DNA from: Acidimicrobiia bacterium
GTDB taxonomy: Bacteria > Actinomycetota > Acidimicrobiia > Spongiisociales > Spongiisociaceae
NCBI GenBank assembly: GCA_009841075.1
Contig: VXMP01000069.1
Location: 1 to 50,867, forward strand
Length of the DNA stretch: 50,867 nucleotides
Direction of reading: 5' to 3'
Part shown: one piece after another, positions 34,009-42,989 of the stretch
How the letters are laid out: each line of letters opens with the position of its first letter
Numbering within the stretch: position 1 is the first letter of the stretch
The notes under the pieces: model-generated
Told to the model about the DNA's origin: nothing
The model's database searches: none
What the model saw: only the letters and a program-made list of their open reading frames with translations
Position numbers and translations under genes: made by a program

Positions 34009-35524
34009 CCTGGTTCTCCAGATGCGATCCGGTCATGTAAAGGCCGATCTCCGGCTCCGCCACCTTCCGAGGATCAAGGCAGGCCACAATGTGCCCTTCG
34101 AACATCACCAGGATACGGGTGCTCAAGGCCAGAATCTCCGACAATTCGGCAGAGACCAACAGCACCGCCCCTCCCCGATCTCGGTATTCGATCAGTTGGC
34201 CATGGACGAACTCGATGGCACCGATGTCAAGACCGCGGGTGGGCTGCTCGGCTATGAGCAGCGGCGTTTGGTGCTCCATCTCCCGGGAGACCACCACCTT
34301 CTGCAGGTTGCCTCCGGAAAGGGTTTCGACCGGTCCTGACACCGACGCCACCTTGATCCCGAATACCTCCACCAGGCGGCGGGCCAGGGCGGCCACCGCA
34401 CCCCGATCCAGCCATCCTTTGTTCTGTATGCCGGGACGGCGATGATGCCCCATCATAAGGTTGGCCGCGACCGAAGCCTGTCGGGTCGTCCCCACTCCGT
34501 AACGGTCCTCCGGTATGTAAGCCAATCCGGCCCGCCGTCGCTCCGTCACATCGGCATGGGTGATGTCCCTTCCCGATAGGGTCACGGTACCGGCGTCTGT
34601 CTCGCGCAAACCGCAGAGAGCCTCGATCAGCTCGCTTTGGCCGTTTCCGGCTACCCCGGCTATTCCCACAATTTCGCCGGATCTAACCTCGAAATCGGCC
34701 TCCTCCACCACCGGCCGACCATGTCCGCCCAGCACGGTCAGGTTCCCCACCTCCAAAACCACCTGATCCGACTGGTGTTCGGGTGCCCTCCGGTCCAGGT
34801 CGACCGCCCGGCCGGTCATGTGCATGGTGATCTCGGCGGGATCGGTTTCCGAGGTGGTCAGGTGGGCTACCGCCCGGCCCCGGCGCAGCACGGTCACCCG
34901 ATCGGAGATGGCCATGACCTCGCCCAATTTGTGGGTGATGAACAGGATGGTTCGGCCTGCCTCCCGCAATCGACGAATTACCTCGAATAGCTGGTCCCTT
35001 TCCTGAGGGGTTAGCACCGCGGTGGGCTCATCAAGGATCAGCACCTGGGCATCCCGGTAGAGGGCTTTCAGTATCTCCACCCGCTGCAATACCCCTACCG
35101 GCAGATCCTCCACCGCCGCCTCAGGATCCACCGCCAAGCCGTACCGTTCGGCCAGATCCTTGACCCGGGCGGCCCCGGCGGCCCGGTCGATCAGCCCCCG
35201 TCGGGTGGGTTCCTGGCGAAACACCACATTGTCGGCCACGTTCAGGGTGGGAAAAAGCTTGAAGGACTGATGAACCATGCCCAGACCGGCGGCTATGGCG
35301 TCCAACGCCGAATCGAACCGGACCGGTTCCCCTCGGATGAAGATCTCTCCCTCGTCGGGGGGAAACAACCCGTATAGCAGCGACATCAGGGTGGTCTTCC
35401 CCGCTCCGTTTTCCCCGACTATGGCATGGATCTCCGCGGGATGGACAGCCAAATCCACGGCGTCGTTGGCCAAGACGCCGGGATACCGTTTGGTTATCCC
35501 GCGGAGTTCCAGCTCGAAAGTCAA
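34001..35524 (-). CDS. ABC transporter ATPase with two nucleotide-binding domains (YufO-like)
   Basis: 507 aa with two ATPase halves. First: Walker A GENGAGKTTLMSL, degenerate signature LPVGVLQRVEI, Walker B VLILDEPTAVLTP. Second: an atypical Walker A GVAGNGQSELIEAL lacking the lysine, intact signature LSGGNLQKVVV, and IAEQPTRGLDIGA. This asymmetry is normal for the sugar/nucleoside CUT2-like class. Starts 4 nt after the bmpA-like gene. Confidence 0.95.
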   Translation of the reverse strand: MTFELELRGITKRYPGVLANDAVDLAVHPAEIHAIVGENGAGKTTLMSLLYGLFPPDEGEIFIRGEPVRFDSALDAIAAGLGMVHQSFKLFPTLNVADNVVFRQEPTRRGLIDRAAGAARVKDLAERYGLAVDPEAAVEDLPVGVLQRVEILKALYRDAQVLILDEPTAVLTPQERDQLFEVIRRLREAGRTILFITHKLGEVMAISDRVTVLRRGRAVAHLTTSETDPAEITMHMTGRAVDLDRRAPEHQSDQVVLEVGNLTVLGGHGRPVVEEADFEVRSGEIVGIAGVAGNGQSELIEALCGLRETDAGTVTLSGRDITHADVTERRRAGLAYIPEDRYGVGTTRQASVAANLMMGHHRRPGIQNKGWLDRGAVAALARRLVEVFGIKVASVSGPVETLSGGNLQKVVVSREMEHQTPLLIAEQPTRGLDIGAIEFVHGQLIEYRDRGGAVLLVSAELSEILALSTRILVMFEGHIVACLDPRKVAEPEIGLYMTGSHLENQVA

Positions 35525-35528
35525 GCCA

Positions 35529-36560
35529 TCAACCGAAGAGGGGGTCGGGGACCACGATTTCGCCGTTCACGATGGCGTCCCGGGCCGCGCGGACTTCGGC
35601 CACGATGTCAGGATGATCGGCGATCAGGCATTGACTGTCGGCCAGCTCGTCATCGGAGGCCAGGGCCATTACGCCCGTTCCGCGTTCGGCCAACCCGAAG
35701 GCGACTACCGATTCGGCGGTCCCGTCCAACACCGCCTTTGCCAGCTGCACCACCAGAGCATCAACCAGCTTCATGTTGTTATCCACTATGCGTCCAGGAG
35801 CTTCCGGACACTGGTTGACGTCAACGCCGTAGCTGAAGAATCCCTCCTGTTGGGCGGCTTCGAAGATGCCACCGTTGGAACCGGCCCCTACCGCGAAAAT
35901 GTGATCGGCCCCTCGGGCCGCCACCGCCAGAGCCTGCTCCTTGGCCCGGGCCGGGTCGGAGAAGGGGTTGTCGCCTCCGATGAACACCTGGGTGTCGTTG
36001 ATGGAGGGATCAACGCTCTGGGCACCTAAGGCGAAACTATCCGAATAGCGATGGAGGAAGGGGATATCCAGCGCCACCACCGAGCCGACCTCCTTGGTCT
36101 CGGTGAGGCGTCCGGCCATGATCCCCAGCAGGTAAGCCCCCTCATGCTCGCGGAAGACCCCGCAGTGCAGGTTGGCGGCAGGCTCATCCGGGCAGGTGTC
36201 GATCAGGATGAACTCCTGATCGGGATGGGCCTTGGACAGCTCGTCGGCCAGCTCCACCAGGGTGAAGGTGGTGAGAACTATCACGTCGGGTGCCTCGTCT
36301 ATGGCGGCTTCTATGTTGGCCCGCCGGTCGGAATCGTTGGTCGATTCGAAAGTCTTCCAGGTTCCTCCCAGTTCTTCCGCTACCTGCTGAGTACCGATCT
36401 GGCCCAGTTCCAGGAACTTGTTGACCCCGATCGGGTTGGGCGTAACGTAGATCAGGCTGGGCCCGTCGGGACCTTCCTCCGCATCGTCTCCGCAGGCCGC
36501 CGCCACCAAGGACAGGGCCAGTATCACGGCCAAAGTTAGAACCGTCTTGCTGTGCTTCAT
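35529..36560 (-). CDS. BMP-family substrate-binding lipoprotein
   Basis: 343 aa from the ATG at 36560, chosen for the perfect AAAGGAGGT ribosome site upstream and because a signal peptide follows at once (KHSKTVLTLAVILALSLVAAAC). The lipobox VAAAC gives a lipidated cysteine, so the mature protein is attached outside the membrane. The family binds nucleosides in characterised cases (BmpA, PnrA, BmpNup). FRIGG-like segments and GAGSNGGIFEAA are typical. Lies between mtnA and the ATPase in one operon, which points to uptake of a nucleoside whose sugar MtnA handles. Confidence 0.93.
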   Translation of the reverse strand: MKHSKTVLTLAVILALSLVAAACGDDAEEGPDGPSLIYVTPNPIGVNKFLELGQIGTQQVAEELGGTWKTFESTNDSDRRANIEAAIDEAPDVIVLTTFTLVELADELSKAHPDQEFILIDTCPDEPAANLHCGVFREHEGAYLLGIMAGRLTETKEVGSVVALDIPFLHRYSDSFALGAQSVDPSINDTQVFIGGDNPFSDPARAKEQALAVAARGADHIFAVGAGSNGGIFEAAQQEGFFSYGVDVNQCPEAPGRIVDNNMKLVDALVVQLAKAVLDGTAESVVAFGLAERGTGVMALASDDELADSQCLIADHPDIVAEVRAARDAIVNGEIVVPDPLFG

Positions 36561-36579
36561 TTCAGCTACCTCCTTTGGG

Positions 36580-37653
36580 TTAAACATTTTCGGGATTATC
36601 GGATTGGTTGGTTCGGAGTTCTCCCCGGGGAACGGTCTGCGGACTCTCTCCCCGGTCGGGTCTGATGATTCGTCGGTCGGTGACAATGGCGGTGATGAAA
36701 TCCGCCGGGGTTATATCGAAAGCCGGGTTGAGGGCGTCGGTGCCGGGCAAAGCCACCTCCATCCCGCCCAAGGAGGTGACTTCTTCGGCACCCCGATCCT
36801 CTATGTCGATGTCGGCCCCGGTAGGCGTTTCGAGGTCGATTGTAGATTCGGGTGCCACCACGATGAAGGGAACCCCGGCATGGCGTGACGCCAGCGCCAA
36901 GCTGAAGGTGCCGATTTTGTTGGCCACGTCCCCATTGGCGGCGATGCGATCGGCCCCGGCCAGCACCAGGTTGGCCTCACCCCGGGACAACAGGAAGGGG
37001 GCCGCTCCGTCCACCAAAAGTCGAAAAGGCGCTCCCATTCGGCCCAGCTCCCAGGTAGTGAGACGGCCACCCTGCAGGAGTGGACGGGTCTCGGTGGGAA
37101 GCGCCATTTCCAAACGCCCGCGTTCATGCAGCGTTTGGATCACCGCCAAGGCGGTTCCCCGTGAGACCGCCGCCAGACCGCCGGTATTGCAGATGGTCAT
37201 GGCCCGGGCGGCCGCTTCGCCGATCAATTCGTCGGCCAAATCCGCCCCGTATTCCCCCATCGAGATGGAGGCGGCCAGCTCTTCGTCGCGTATCCGATCC
37301 GCTTCGGCCAACACCTCCTCCAGGCCTGCCGAAACCCGAGCAGCGGTACGGTCCACCATCTTGGCCAGATTGACCGCAGTGGGGCGGGCCGAACGGACCG
37401 CACTGATCGCTTCCGCCAATTTCGGACCCGTGTTTCCGTAGAGATGTACCGCCAAAGCCACTCCGTAGGCCCCGGCAACCCCGATGGCCGGGGCTCCGCG
37501 CACCGACAGCCTCCGGATGGCGGCAACCAGGGTTGGTATATCGGGGATATCAAGCACGACCAATTCCTGGGGAAGGCGGGTCTGGTCGATCATCTTCACC
37601 ATCCCGTCATGCCAACCGACAGTTTCGAGCGAGGTTTTCGGGTCAGAAGTCAA
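36580..37653 (-). CDS. mtnA: Methylthioribose-1-phosphate isomerase family protein
   Basis: 357 aa. It converts 5-methylthioribose-1-phosphate, and in the promiscuous members 5-deoxyribose-1-phosphate, to the ribulose-1-phosphate form. SVRGAPAIGVAGAYG, ETRPLLQGGRLTTWEL, catalytic Cys155 (TICNTGGLA), Asp235 (AGADRIAANGDVANKIGT) and APESTID are all present. The TTG start at 37653 has AGGA 12 nt upstream. It heads the operon with the BMP transporter. A ribose-1,5-bisphosphate isomerase-like role is an alternative, since those enzymes share the fold, but the conserved MtnA N-terminus (VGWHDGMVKMIDQTRLP) favours MtnA. Confidence 0.92.
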   Translation of the reverse strand: MTSDPKTSLETVGWHDGMVKMIDQTRLPQELVVLDIPDIPTLVAAIRRLSVRGAPAIGVAGAYGVALAVHLYGNTGPKLAEAISAVRSARPTAVNLAKMVDRTAARVSAGLEEVLAEADRIRDEELAASISMGEYGADLADELIGEAAARAMTICNTGGLAAVSRGTALAVIQTLHERGRLEMALPTETRPLLQGGRLTTWELGRMGAPFRLLVDGAAPFLLSRGEANLVLAGADRIAANGDVANKIGTFSLALASRHAGVPFIVVAPESTIDLETPTGADIDIEDRGAEEVTSLGGMEVALPGTDALNPAFDITPADFITAIVTDRRIIRPDRGESPQTVPRGELRTNQSDNPENV

Positions 37654-37656
37654 CGT

Positions 37657-37675
37657 AGGGTTTTTCCTAAACCCT
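37657..37675. promoter_or_regulatory. Operator-like inverted repeat in the 40-bp mtnA/amidohydrolase gap
   Basis: AGGGTTT (37657-37663) and AAACCCT (37669-37675) are perfect reverse complements around TTCCT. The gap between the two divergent start codons (37653 and 37694) is only 40 bp, so this site would control both directions at once. The plus-strand gene has no ribosome site, and TAGCCT (37681-37686) lies 8 nt before its ATG, which fits a leaderless mRNA. Confidence 0.5.
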
Positions 37676-37693
37676 GATACTAGCCTTTAATAG

Positions 37694-39010
37694 ATGGCTC
37701 TATTTTGTCGATACCTGGTCGATCACCTTATCCCCATGGAACCCGAGGGGGTGGTCTACTCGCCGGGTGTGGTGGATGTGGAGAACGGGAAGGTGGTCTG
37801 GGCGGGTCGGGCACAGGATGCCCCGCCGAAGAAAAGCGCCCTGACCGAGAAGGTGGACGGGGTGATGTTGCCGGGATTGGTGAACATCCACTGCCACACA
37901 CCCATGGTTCTTTTGCGAGGTGCGGGCGAAGACCTGCCGGTGGACCGGTGGCTCCACGAGGTGATGTGGCCCCGTGAGGCGCGCCTGTCACCCGAAGATG
38001 TGGAAATGGGAATGATGGCCGGGGCGGGGGAGCTGTTGGAGGGGGGAGTAACCACCTCGATGGAGATGTACTTCTTGGGCGAGGCGGTGGCGTCCGGCGC
38101 CGAGGCGGCGGGCCTACGTTGTCTGGTTACCGCCCCGCTCATCGAAGATGCCCTGCTCACCAGGTACGGCTCTTGGCAGGATCAGCTCGATCAGATGGTC
38201 GCCTTGGGTAAGCAGTGGCAGGGAAACGATCTGATCCAGGTCGGAATCGGACCACACGCCGTCTATTCCCTTTCCGATGAATGTATGCGAGGGGTGGCCC
38301 AAGCCGCCCGGGATCATGGGATGTTGGTACATATCCATGTCGATGAACAGGAATGGGAAGTGGGGGCGGTTCACCGACAGACCGGGGGGTCGGCCCTTTC
38401 CTATCTAGAGAAGATCGGGGTTTTGGATTCCCCCACGGTGGCGGCCCATTCGGTGTGGATTTCGCCTCAGGACATCGACATTTTGGCCCGTACCGGTTCC
38501 GCAGTGGCCCACTGTCCGTGCTCCAACGGCAAACACGCTTCTGGTATCGCTCCCGTCCAGGAGATGAGGGCCGCCGGAATCCCGGTGGGGATCGCCACCG
38601 ACGGGCCCGCCTCGCACCATCGTTTGGATCTTTTCGAGGAGATGCGTATGGCCCTTCGTTTGGCCCGGATCCGCTCCCAGGATGCCGAGGCGCTACTGGT
38701 ACGCGAGGCGCTGGCGATGGTTACCAGAGAAGCGGCCGACGCCATCGGCCGTACCGATCTGGGCAGAATCGCTCCGGGGAATCCTGCCGACCTGATCGCG
38801 GTCTCAATCGAAGCCCCGTCGTTCCAACCGGTGGTTCCCGAGGAGGACGACCTGATCGCTCGGCTGGTCTGGTCTGCCACCCGGGAGGCGGTCCATTCCG
38901 CCTGGGTGGGGGGCCGCCGCATGGTGTCGGAGGGTAAGGTGCTTACCGTGGACACAGAGATGGTTCGCCGAGAGATCAACCGCCGCGCCGCCCGAATAGC
39001 AGTGGGATGA
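37694..39010 (+). CDS. Amidohydrolase, MTA/SAH deaminase-like
   Basis: 438 aa metal-dependent deaminase of the SsnA/TrzN/MtaD group. Metal and active-site residues: H66 and H68 (NIHCHTPM), H215 with E218 (HIHVDE), H252 (AHSVW), D303 (ATDGPAS). HCPCSN and the GPHAVYS segment are typical of 5'-methylthioadenosine/S-adenosylhomocysteine deaminases, which turn adenosine moieties of such compounds into inosine moieties. In this operon it would act before the phosphorylase at 42990. ATG start without ribosome site; possibly leaderless. Confidence 0.88.
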   Translation: MALFCRYLVDHLIPMEPEGVVYSPGVVDVENGKVVWAGRAQDAPPKKSALTEKVDGVMLPGLVNIHCHTPMVLLRGAGEDLPVDRWLHEVMWPREARLSPEDVEMGMMAGAGELLEGGVTTSMEMYFLGEAVASGAEAAGLRCLVTAPLIEDALLTRYGSWQDQLDQMVALGKQWQGNDLIQVGIGPHAVYSLSDECMRGVAQAARDHGMLVHIHVDEQEWEVGAVHRQTGGSALSYLEKIGVLDSPTVAAHSVWISPQDIDILARTGSAVAHCPCSNGKHASGIAPVQEMRAAGIPVGIATDGPASHHRLDLFEEMRMALRLARIRSQDAEALLVREALAMVTREAADAIGRTDLGRIAPGNPADLIAVSIEAPSFQPVVPEEDDLIARLVWSATREAVHSAWVGGRRMVSEGKVLTVDTEMVRREINRRAARIAVG

Positions 39011-39453
39011 ACGCCGAAGAGGTGATCACCGCCTTAGGCCTGCAGCCCTTGCCTTCGGAAGGGGGTATGTGGACCAGGATATGGCTGGACGAATACAGCA
39101 GCGCCATCTATTACCTGATGCGACCGGGCGATTTTTCCGCCCTGCACCGACTGGGTTCCACCGAAGTCTGGCATCACTATCTGGGCGCACCCGCCGGCAT
39201 GCTGTTGCTTTACCCCGACGGAACGGTGGATCGGCCCATTCTCGGTAAGGACTTGTTTGGCGGGCAGCGCCCCGGCGTCCCGGTGCCGGCCGGTGTTTGG
39301 ATGGGTGCCTCGACCCTGGGCGAATGGACTTTGGTGGGTGCCACCATGGCTCCGGCCTGGGATCCGGACCGGTTTGAGCTGGGCAGCCGCACCCACCTGG
39401 CCGCCCGCTATCCCGAGGCGGCGGTACGGATCGGCGAGCTGACCCGCCCATGA
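39007..39453 (+). CDS. DUF985 (Cupin_5) protein
   Basis: 148 aa single cupin: FSALHRLGSTEVWHHYLGAP holds the metal-ligand-like histidines, and MGASTLGEWTLVGATMAPAWD the second cupin block. The family is widespread and its function is unproven; some members are thought to act on sugar-related metabolites. Overlaps the deaminase gene by 4 nt and the next SDR gene by 4 nt, so it is a true member of the operon. Confidence 0.88.
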   Translation: MNAEEVITALGLQPLPSEGGMWTRIWLDEYSSAIYYLMRPGDFSALHRLGSTEVWHHYLGAPAGMLLLYPDGTVDRPILGKDLFGGQRPGVPVPAGVWMGASTLGEWTLVGATMAPAWDPDRFELGSRTHLAARYPEAAVRIGELTRP

Positions 39454-40220
39454 CCCTTCCTGCTCCCGCCTCCATGCTCGACCTTTCCGATCTGGTGGTG
39501 GCCGTTACCGGAGCAGGCGGCGGCATAGGTCAGGGCATCGTCCGGCGGTTCTCCCAGGCCGGGGCGGCGGTCGTAGCCCACACCAATACCAGTAATCCGG
39601 ACCATCTGCTCGACTCGCTGGCCGGCCCCAAGGCGGCCGTCAAAGCCGACCTGCTCCATCCCGAAGGCCCGTCCCGGGTGGTGGAGGCCGCGCTGGACTC
39701 CTTCGGGAAGCTCGACGCCCTGGTCAACAACGCCGGTGTGTACCCGGTGGCCTCCCTGTCCGAAATGCGCCCGGCGGAGTGGCAGGAGATGCTGGACATC
39801 AACCTCACCTCGGTGCACCGGCTCACCCAGGCCGTGGCCACCCATCTCATGGATCGGGGTTCTCCGGGATCCGTAACCCATATCGCCTCCATCGAAGGTA
39901 GCCAACCGGCCTTTTCCCACGGCCACTACTCGGTCTCCAAGGCGGGTGTCATCATGCACGCCCGGGCGGCCGCCCTGGAATGGGGAGGGCACGGGATTAG
40001 GGTCAACTCTGTCTCGCCCGGACTAATCCATCGACCGGGCATCGAGGATATGTGGCCCGAAGGGGTGGCTCGCTGGAAGGCCGCCGCCCCCCTCACCAGA
40101 CTCGGAACCCCCGAAGACATAGCCGACGCCTGCCTGTTCCTGGCCTCTCCTTTGGCCCGATGGATCACCGGGATCGATCTGGTGGTGGACGGGGGAGTTT
40201 TGGCCCGTCCCACCTGGTGA
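39450..40220 (+). CDS. Short-chain dehydrogenase/reductase (SDR 1)
   Basis: 256 aa. Cofactor loop TGAGGGIGQGI, NNAGV, catalytic Ser in HIASIEG and Tyr-x3-Lys in HYSVSKAG, and the C-terminal GIDLVVDGG of classical SDRs. NAD(P)-dependent oxidation or reduction of an alcohol or aldehyde group; substrate unknown. Overlaps the cupin gene by 4 nt. Its neighbour at 40238 is a second SDR with only moderate similarity, so they probably act at different steps. Confidence 0.9.
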   Translation: MTLPAPASMLDLSDLVVAVTGAGGGIGQGIVRRFSQAGAAVVAHTNTSNPDHLLDSLAGPKAAVKADLLHPEGPSRVVEAALDSFGKLDALVNNAGVYPVASLSEMRPAEWQEMLDINLTSVHRLTQAVATHLMDRGSPGSVTHIASIEGSQPAFSHGHYSVSKAGVIMHARAAALEWGGHGIRVNSVSPGLIHRPGIEDMWPEGVARWKAAAPLTRLGTPEDIADACLFLASPLARWITGIDLVVDGGVLARPTW

Positions 40221-40237
40221 AAAAGGAGATTGTCAGG

Positions 40238-41008
40238 ATGAAGCTGACCGATCGGGTTTACGTGGTAACCGGTGCCGGCGGGGGGATCGGCCAGGGCGTG
40301 ACCGAGGCCCTCTTACAGCAAGGGGCCGGGGGAGTGACGATGGTGGATCTGACCGCCCCCCACCGGACGGCGGCGGTTGTCGATCCCGGCGGAGACCGCA
40401 CCCTGGACGTCGCGGCCGATGTGACCTCGCCAGAAGACGCCCATCGGGTGGTGTCGGCCACGGTAGAGAGGTTCGGTCGTCTGGATGGGCTGGTCAACTG
40501 TGCGGGCGTGGTCTTTCTGGACACCGCCTGGGAGGCAGCCGTCTCGGACTGGAACCGCCAGCTGGAGGTGAATGTAACCGGCTCCTTTGTATTTTCCCGG
40601 GCGGTCGGCGGCCACCTTAGAGATCATGGGGGCGGCGCGATAGTCAACGTGAGCTCCAACTGCGGTAAGGCGGGTTATCCCAACATGGCCGCCTACAACG
40701 CCTCCAAGGCGGCCGTGCTAGGACTTACCCGATCGCTGTCCATGGAATGGGCCGCTGACAAGATCAACGTCAATGCGGTCTGTCCGGGTGGGGTGGAGAC
40801 CCCGATGCTGGCCGGGGTGGCGGAATGGCTGGCCCCGCGTCTCGAAACCCCGTCCGCCGAGCTCCTGGAGCAAATGGGGCCCGCCCAGCTGGGACGCAAG
40901 ATAAAACCACTGGAAGTAGGCCGGGTAATCGCCTTTTTACTCTCCGACGATGCTTTGATCATCCGAGGACAGGCCATCAGCATCGACGGCGGGGACACCC
41001 CTTATTGA
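40238..41008 (+). CDS. Short-chain dehydrogenase/reductase (SDR 2)
   Basis: 256 aa from the ATG at 40238, preceded by AAAAGGAG. TGAGGGIGQGV, NCAGV, catalytic NVSSN and AYNASKAA, and AISIDGGDTPY near the end. Classical SDR with the acidic-residue type cofactor site (VDLTAPHRT), more likely NAD than NADP. Substrate unknown; expected within the nucleoside-sugar pathway of the operon. Confidence 0.9.
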   Translation: MKLTDRVYVVTGAGGGIGQGVTEALLQQGAGGVTMVDLTAPHRTAAVVDPGGDRTLDVAADVTSPEDAHRVVSATVERFGRLDGLVNCAGVVFLDTAWEAAVSDWNRQLEVNVTGSFVFSRAVGGHLRDHGGGAIVNVSSNCGKAGYPNMAAYNASKAAVLGLTRSLSMEWAADKINVNAVCPGGVETPMLAGVAEWLAPRLETPSAELLEQMGPAQLGRKIKPLEVGRVIAFLLSDDALIIRGQAISIDGGDTPY

Positions 41009-41015
41009 GAAAACC

Positions 41016-42989
41016 GTGTTAATCCAGTACCTTTGGAACGACGAGTCGGCACCCGATCCCGGTGATCCGCTGGCCGAATGCGTGTATGGCTCTCGGCTGA
41101 TCGGTTCCGATCCCGACTTAGTTCTCCACGGCGGCGGCAACTCTTCGGTCAAGATGCCGTTCCGGGACATCACCGGATCGGATGTCGAGGCACTCTGGGT
41201 CAAAGGGTCCGGTTGGGACATGGCCGATATCGAGAAGGAAGGGTTCGCTCCGCTGCCCCTCCGCCGACTGCGTCGGCTTCTAGACCTACCAAGCCTCTCC
41301 GACACCCAAATGATGCGGGAGCTGTCGGCCGCCCGTCTGGATCCGGCCGCCCCGCAGCCTTCGGTGGAGACCCTGCTCCACGCCCTGATCCCTCACCATG
41401 CGGTACTGCACAGCCATGCCGATGCCATCGTCAACCTCACCAACCTCTCGGACGGCACCGACCGGGTGCGAGAGGTCTTGGGGGAACGGGTAATAATCGT
41501 GCCCTACGTTATGCCTGGTTTCGACCTCGCCCGCCTGGTGCGGGACCTCTGGCCTGCCGGAGGGGAGAAGTCGGCCGGCATGGTGCTGATGAACCATGGG
41601 CTCTTCACCTACGGCTCTACCACCAAAGACGCCTATCGCCGCCACATCGACTTGATCGGCCGCGCCGTCCGATGGCTCGGCCTCCACGCCCCCTACCGCC
41701 CGGCCGAAGAGCCTCCACTAGGCCGGGTGGATCCCGTAGATCTAGCCCGGCTGCGGACCGAGATTTCCAAGCTGGCGGGAAGGCCCATGATCTCGGTGCG
41801 TCACCGCTCGCCGGAAGTGGCCCGGTTCGTGCGCCGTGACGACCTGGCCGGGTTGGCTACCCGAGGACCTCTTACCCCCGACCACATTATCCGCACCAAA
41901 CGGGTGCCGATGGTGGGCCGGGATGTCGATGCCTTTGCCGAGGACTACCGCCGCTACTACCGGCGTAACCTCCCACGCGCCCGCGGCGAGACCACCAGGT
42001 TGGATCCCGCCCCCCGGGTGGTGGTGGATCCCGAATGGGGAATGTTGTCCGTAGGCACCTCCGCAGCCGCGGCCCAGGTCGCCTCGGATATCTACCACCA
42101 CACCATCCCCGTCCTCATCAGATCGGAAGACCACCTAGGCGGATATCAAGCCCTTCCCGAGGGAGATCTTTTCGAAGTGGAATACTGGGAGTTGGAACAG
42201 GCCAAGCTCAAGCGCTCCGGCAATCCCCCCGAGCTCACCGGTATGACCGCGCTGATAACCGGGGCGGCCTCAGGTATCGGTCGGGCCTGCGGGGCGGAGC
42301 TGATGGAACGGGGAGCGGCCGTAACCGGATTGGACATTTCTCCTGAGGTGGTAGCCGCCTTCGACTCGGTCGGTTGGCTGGGCGTGGAGTGCGACGTGAC
42401 CGATCCGGAGGCCCAGGCGGCGGCCATCGCCGAGTCGGTAGAACGGTTCGGCGGGATCGACATCGTGGTGATCTGCGCCGGTATCTTCGCCGGTGCCGGG
42501 CCCATTGCCGACCTGGACCGTCCGGCCTGGCGATCGACCATGTCGGTCAATGTGGATGCGGCCGCCGATCTACTGGCCGGAGTCCATCCTTTCCTGGCGC
42601 TTTCTCCGGTCGGGGGGAGGGTGGTGGTGGTTTCCACCCGCAACGTGGCGGCACCAGGTCCGGGAGCGGCCGCCTACTCGGCCTCCAAGGCCGCGCTCAC
42701 CCAGCTGGCCCGGGTCGCCGCCTTGGAATGGGCATCTGATGGCATCCGAGTCAATATCGTCAACCCGGACGGGGTATACGACACCGGCATATGGAACGAG
42801 GAGCTTCTGGCCGCCCGGGCCGCCCAATACGATCTGGACGTGGAGTCCTATCAACGCCAGAACCTCCTGGGAACCAAGGTGACCTCCCACCAGGTGGCCA
42901 CGGTGGTAGCCGAATTGGCGGGTGACCGGTTCTCTGCCACCACCGGTGCCCAGATACCTATCGACGGCGGGAACGAAAGGGTGATCTGA
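41016..42989 (+). CDS. Bifunctional class II aldolase / short-chain dehydrogenase
   Basis: 657 aa. Residues 1-400 form a class II (fuculose-type) aldolase: GGGNSSVK, catalytic Glu118, zinc histidines H132 and H134 (LHSHAD), and H194 (MNHGLFTYG). Residues ~408-657 are a classical SDR (TALITGAASGIGRA, VVSTRN, AAYSASKAA, PIDGG). This fusion is known from L-rhamnose catabolism (RhaEW), where the aldolase gives DHAP plus lactaldehyde and the SDR oxidises the aldehyde. With mtnA nearby, the substrate here is probably a 5-modified ribulose-1-phosphate, giving DHAP plus acetaldehyde, methylthioacetaldehyde or glycolaldehyde. GTG start 7 nt after SDR 2. Confidence 0.9.
   Translation: MLIQYLWNDESAPDPGDPLAECVYGSRLIGSDPDLVLHGGGNSSVKMPFRDITGSDVEALWVKGSGWDMADIEKEGFAPLPLRRLRRLLDLPSLSDTQMMRELSAARLDPAAPQPSVETLLHALIPHHAVLHSHADAIVNLTNLSDGTDRVREVLGERVIIVPYVMPGFDLARLVRDLWPAGGEKSAGMVLMNHGLFTYGSTTKDAYRRHIDLIGRAVRWLGLHAPYRPAEEPPLGRVDPVDLARLRTEISKLAGRPMISVRHRSPEVARFVRRDDLAGLATRGPLTPDHIIRTKRVPMVGRDVDAFAEDYRRYYRRNLPRARGETTRLDPAPRVVVDPEWGMLSVGTSAAAAQVASDIYHHTIPVLIRSEDHLGGYQALPEGDLFEVEYWELEQAKLKRSGNPPELTGMTALITGAASGIGRACGAELMERGAAVTGLDISPEVVAAFDSVGWLGVECDVTDPEAQAAAIAESVERFGGIDIVVICAGIFAGAGPIADLDRPAWRSTMSVNVDAAADLLAGVHPFLALSPVGGRVVVVSTRNVAAPGPGAAAYSASKAALTQLARVAALEWASDGIRVNIVNPDGVYDTGIWNEELLAARAAQYDLDVESYQRQNLLGTKVTSHQVATVVAELAGDRFSATTGAQIPIDGGNERVI

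Noticed and set aside
31997-36560. Sugar (CUT2) rather than nucleoside transporter
   Set aside because: The binding protein and the permease pair match the BMP/Yuf/Nup arrangement, and mtnA heads the operon; a ribose-type CUT2 system normally has one permease and a different binding protein.
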